A stretch of 35,252 bases of DNA from Pseudomonadota bacterium (GTDB lineage: Bacteria > Pseudomonadota > Gammaproteobacteria > Burkholderiales > Burkholderiaceae_C): NCBI GenBank assembly GCA_018241325.1, contig JAFEEB010000016.1, positions 1 to 35,252 on the forward strand, given 5' to 3'. Every line of letters begins with the position of its first letter. The first letter of the stretch is position 1. A model generated the notes under the pieces. The model worked only from the letters and a program-made list of their open reading frames with translations. It searched no databases and was not told where the DNA came from. A program made the translations under genes and the position numbers. This document shows, in pieces, positions 34,201 to 35,252 of this stretch.

Positions 34201-34311
34201 CCGGTCGAAACCTGGGCGCAAGACACCGCCGCCGTGCTGGCCAGCCCGCATGACGAGGCGCAGGCGCGGCGCTTGCAAAACGCACTGAAGGCGCTGCTGC
34301 GCAAGGGGTGA
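31282..34311 (+). CDS. DUF349 domain protein with RG-rich segment
   Basis: A 1009-residue cytosolic protein. The first ~420 residues are helical and Ala/Glu/Arg-rich (probable coiled coils), followed by a low-complexity Ala/Pro/Asp linker (~390-485). DUF349-type helical repeats occupy about 486-735 (REEWKTADQGGPPNHALWKRFDRACNAAHEFVD; WKAMGRQIHQFSERWRNAGHL; LQQRWQAEAQAIPLERRHEQKLWDAFRKPIDEAF). A second linker contains copy E of the dispersed repeat. An Arg/Gly-rich stretch with repeated RFGDR units lies at 813-855, and a helical C-terminal domain follows. DUF349 function is unknown; the RG stretch suggests nucleic-acid contact. The ATG at 31282 has no clear Shine-Dalgarno. It ends in a strong terminator. 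Confidence 0.85.
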   Translation: MFPFSRDPKDPQPAVEAPAPRPTEAHPLDALTGGVFSAATSGERAQRVRDWLATEPTPEHMQEVFKELSSKDKGAAKALREKIDELRRAKGQDAVAAEWQAKAQALLGAARLNIADALAWQRDAAKAGAPLSREPLAGLRTQLVERIKAVEDLQQRVMVQREAAALLAQRIEILSTKPWADAQAQQAALEADITHWRAQADALRADGQWPSVDLRYPPQLEAAQTQLEAVWSAFVPALAQAAAAAQDAAAPLPPVPVWADELRAARGEKPVGEAAAPAPAKPRIDPEQRAAANKAVEAGVMLLEQAVAAGHSKNMNSATQALRQSLKTHGRLIDEALDARVHAVLVSAGELGGWQRWSADKAREQLVARAEALLVRRKPRGAPAPAGDAAPTPAPAPAADAQAPAALADAAPTQDAATAAAAATDAAGATDAAGADNDTAASAATAAPAESSAVESAAADTPIDAPAADATATDAPAPADELVPAMGGRKLQDAIRKLREEWKTADQGGPPNHALWKRFDRACNAAHEFVDAWLSQVRAESSEHKAQRAALIEEVKAWGAAQQAQARADWKAMGRQIHQFSERWRNAGHLSEKAYTELQAQWKAAIHEAAAPLEAEQKASTARRQALIAEAEQLGAAPQLRIDAVRALQQRWQAEAQAIPLERRHEQKLWDAFRKPIDEAFNRKSAEREAQQAALSAHDRAVLEAAKALEAANASGDAQRIRAAMAQLEAATRGQAAAASVEQKAAPAPADQASPATENAATDAPPAAADEPAGEAPAAAAPPPKPAKPLIAMRGDDRPGARKAEAPAARGPGRFGDRPGGRDGARGGPGRGDRFGDRREGGRFGDRPPREDRGPRLGDAAFRAQRDAVDNAQAQLRKLAAQAHGEALTQLLGAWQQRQPEQVPSVQELGRAVSPAVRSSWTQAVGSGAGNAGKAGEALLRLEMAAEVPTPADQLSARRALQLQLLTRRNDPAPVETWAQDTAAVLASPHDEAQARRLQNALKALLRKG
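33505..33566 (+). repeat. Dispersed short repeat, copy E, inside the DUF349 gene
   Basis: AAGCGGCGCCAGCGCC, GATCAAGCGTCACCAGCTA, CTGAAAACGCAGCAA: a diverged copy in the same order as copies A and D, encoding EQKAAPAPADQASPATENAA in a flexible Ala/Pro linker where an insertion is easily tolerated. Confidence 0.5.
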
Positions 34312-34346
34312 TGAAGATGCCCGTCGCCACGCGGCAGCAGGGCAAG

Positions 34347-34386
34347 AAAAAACTCGCACCGCGATGCACGCGTGCGGGTTTTTTTG
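34347..34386 (+). terminator. Terminator after the DUF349 gene
   Basis: AAAAAACTCGCAC (34347-34359) pairs with GTGCGGGTTTTTT (34372-34384) with one G-T wobble; the loop is 12 nt and the T-run continues. The A-tract on the left makes it work in both directions. Confidence 0.85.
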
Positions 34387-34387
34387 T

Positions 34388-34440
34388 TGGTGCCCGGGCC
34401 GCAACCGAACCGACACGGTGTTGCCACCGGCACGTTTTGA
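34388..34440 (-). pseudogene. Decayed 3' fragment of a tRNA-Leu gene
   Basis: On the minus strand the order is CTCAAAA-like anticodon loop, variable arm CCGGTGGCAACACCG, degraded T arm GTCGGTTCGGTTGCGGC, and GCCCGGGCACCA. Against a normal tRNA-Leu 3' half the T stem has mismatches and one C is missing, and no D arm or 5' acceptor strand is found further upstream. It abuts the DUF349 terminator. It may be a remnant of an attachment site used by an integrated element. Confidence 0.55.
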
Positions 34441-34556
34441 GGTTGAGTTCCGAGACTGGCGGGAGATTACGCTGAAACCCGCAGAGCCTTGCTGCGCTTG
34501 GTTTTCCAAGAGGTTAGTCGCATTGGCTTTGCGCCTAGACCAGACCAATTGAAGCT

Positions 34557-35252
34557 TCAGGGCTTCGCGACGCGATGCGGAAACACCAGGGTGAAGCAGG
34601 TGCGCCCCTGACCCGACGTCGCTGTGACGCGGCCGCCGTGGGCCTCGGCGATGGCGCGCGTGATGGCCAGACCCAAGCCCGAACCGTCGGTGTCCGGATG
34701 GGCCCTGGAAGCATCAGCGCGGTAGAAGCGGTCGAACAGCCGGGGCAGAACCTTGGCATCAATGTCGGCGCCAGTGTTCTCCACGGCCACGGTCGTGGCT
34801 TGTGCCGTGCCGGTGATGCGAATGGTGATGTCGCCGGCCTCGGGCGTGTAACGCAGGGCGTTGGACAGCAGGTTGCTGACCGCGCGGCGGAACATCAGGC
34901 GGTCGCCTTCGATCTCGCCATCGCCTTCCACCCGCAGCCGGATGCGCTTTTCCTCGGCAACGGCCTCATAGAAGTCGAGCAGCGCCAGCCCGTCCTGGCG
35001 GGCAGAAAACCGCTCCTTGTGCGGCAGATCCACGCCGCGCTCGGTCTTGGCCAGGAACAGCATGTCGGACACCATGCGCGCCAGCCGCTGAAACTCCTCG
35101 GCATTCGAAGCCAGGATGTCGCGGTAGGTTGCGGCATTGCGCTTGGTCGCCAGCGCCACCTGGGTCTGCGTCAGCAGGTTGCTGATGGGGGTACGCAGCT
35201 CGTGCGCGAGGTCGGACGCGAAATCGGTCAGGCGCTGGAAGTCCTCCTGCAG
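34557..35252 (-). CDS. Sensor histidine kinase, heavy-metal (CusS/CopS) type, C-terminal part
   Basis: 232 codons are visible; the gene runs off the right edge, so sensor and membrane helices are missing. The H-box DFASDLAHELRTPISNLLTQTQ holds the phosphorylated His. The following EEFQRLARMVSDMLFLAKTE is characteristic of the heavy-metal sensor kinase group (CusS, CopS, IrlS). The ATPase domain shows the N-box NLLSNALRYT, DRFYRADASR and GSGLGLAITRAIAEAHGG. An internal GTG at 35159 is not the real start, since the H-box lies upstream of it in the same frame. A response regulator is expected beyond the window. Composition is less GC-rich than the DUF349 gene, and a tRNA-Leu remnant lies between them. 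Confidence 0.92.
   Translation of the reverse strand: MQEDFQRLTDFASDLAHELRTPISNLLTQTQVALATKRNAATYRDILASNAEEFQRLARMVSDMLFLAKTERGVDLPHKERFSARQDGLALLDFYEAVAEEKRIRLRVEGDGEIEGDRLMFRRAVSNLLSNALRYTPEAGDITIRITGTAQATTVAVENTGADIDAKVLPRLFDRFYRADASRAHPDTDGSGLGLAITRAIAEAHGGRVTATSGQGRTCFTLVFPHRVAKP

Noticed and set aside
34364-34552. Small plus-strand frame containing GRNRTDTVLPPARFE
   Set aside because: A typical false protein from a tRNA antisense strand; it supports the tRNA-Leu remnant instead.
1-35252. CRISPR array, insertion sequence or prophage
   Set aside because: No regularly spaced direct repeats, transposase, integrase or phage structural gene was seen on either strand.

Overview
The window looks like the chromosome of a high-GC betaproteobacterium in the Burkholderiales, most likely family Comamonadaceae. 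The support is the gene order (rpsA, aroA-cmk, tyrA, pheA, a DUF2059 gene, gyrA on one strand; ompA, ubiG, gph, ssrA on the other), the single-frame AroA-Cmk fusion, a tmRNA tag reading ANDERFALAA, and a dispersed ~50-bp repeat that I associate with this family. The genus cannot be fixed from the sequence.

Layout. 1-7966 (minus): a core block running gyrA, DUF2059 protein, pheA, tyrA, aroA-cmk, rpsA, covering DNA topology, Phe/Tyr and chorismate synthesis, CMP kinase and ribosomal protein S1. serC, which I expect between gyrA and pheA in relatives, is absent; a strong terminator hairpin sits there instead. 8198-10757 (plus): an OmpA-like lipid-wall anchor, ubiquinone methyltransferase UbiG, phosphoglycolate phosphatase and tmRNA. 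10805-12965 (minus): thioesterase, EamA transporter and an SDR oxidoreductase. 13106-17563 (plus): ETF-ubiquinone oxidoreductase, an aminotransferase and a GT39-type glycosyltransferase, facing a second GT39 paralogue (17635-19197, minus). 19363-19809: trxC.

19829-22530 is the accessory patch. It holds two unrelated-looking NTF2-fold genes and a small membrane protein. One NTF2-like gene lies in an AT-richer segment with the complete architecture of an integron gene cassette: a GTTGGGC boundary, a short leader, one ORF, and a stop codon inside an attC-like site. Directly after it come a lone F-type ATP synthase c-subunit paralogue and an overlapping XRE/MmyB-type regulator. This is the most unusual part of the window.

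22547-26014 (minus): a hypothetical protein, nrdR, glyA behind a ZTP (pfl) riboswitch, and a lytic transglycosylase. 26015-26840 has no protein gene; it holds a divergent promoter pair, a probable 6S RNA and a terminator. 26841-34311 (plus): two very large proteins, a DUF748/AsmA-like envelope protein and a DUF349 protein with an RG-rich segment. A decayed 3' part of a tRNA-Leu follows, then the C-terminal part of a sensor kinase (minus) that runs off the end; this junction may be an island edge.

Five copies of a short repeat (one in aroA, one in the DUF349 gene, three between genes) are scattered through the window. No CRISPR array, rRNA, intact tRNA, insertion sequence or integrase was seen.
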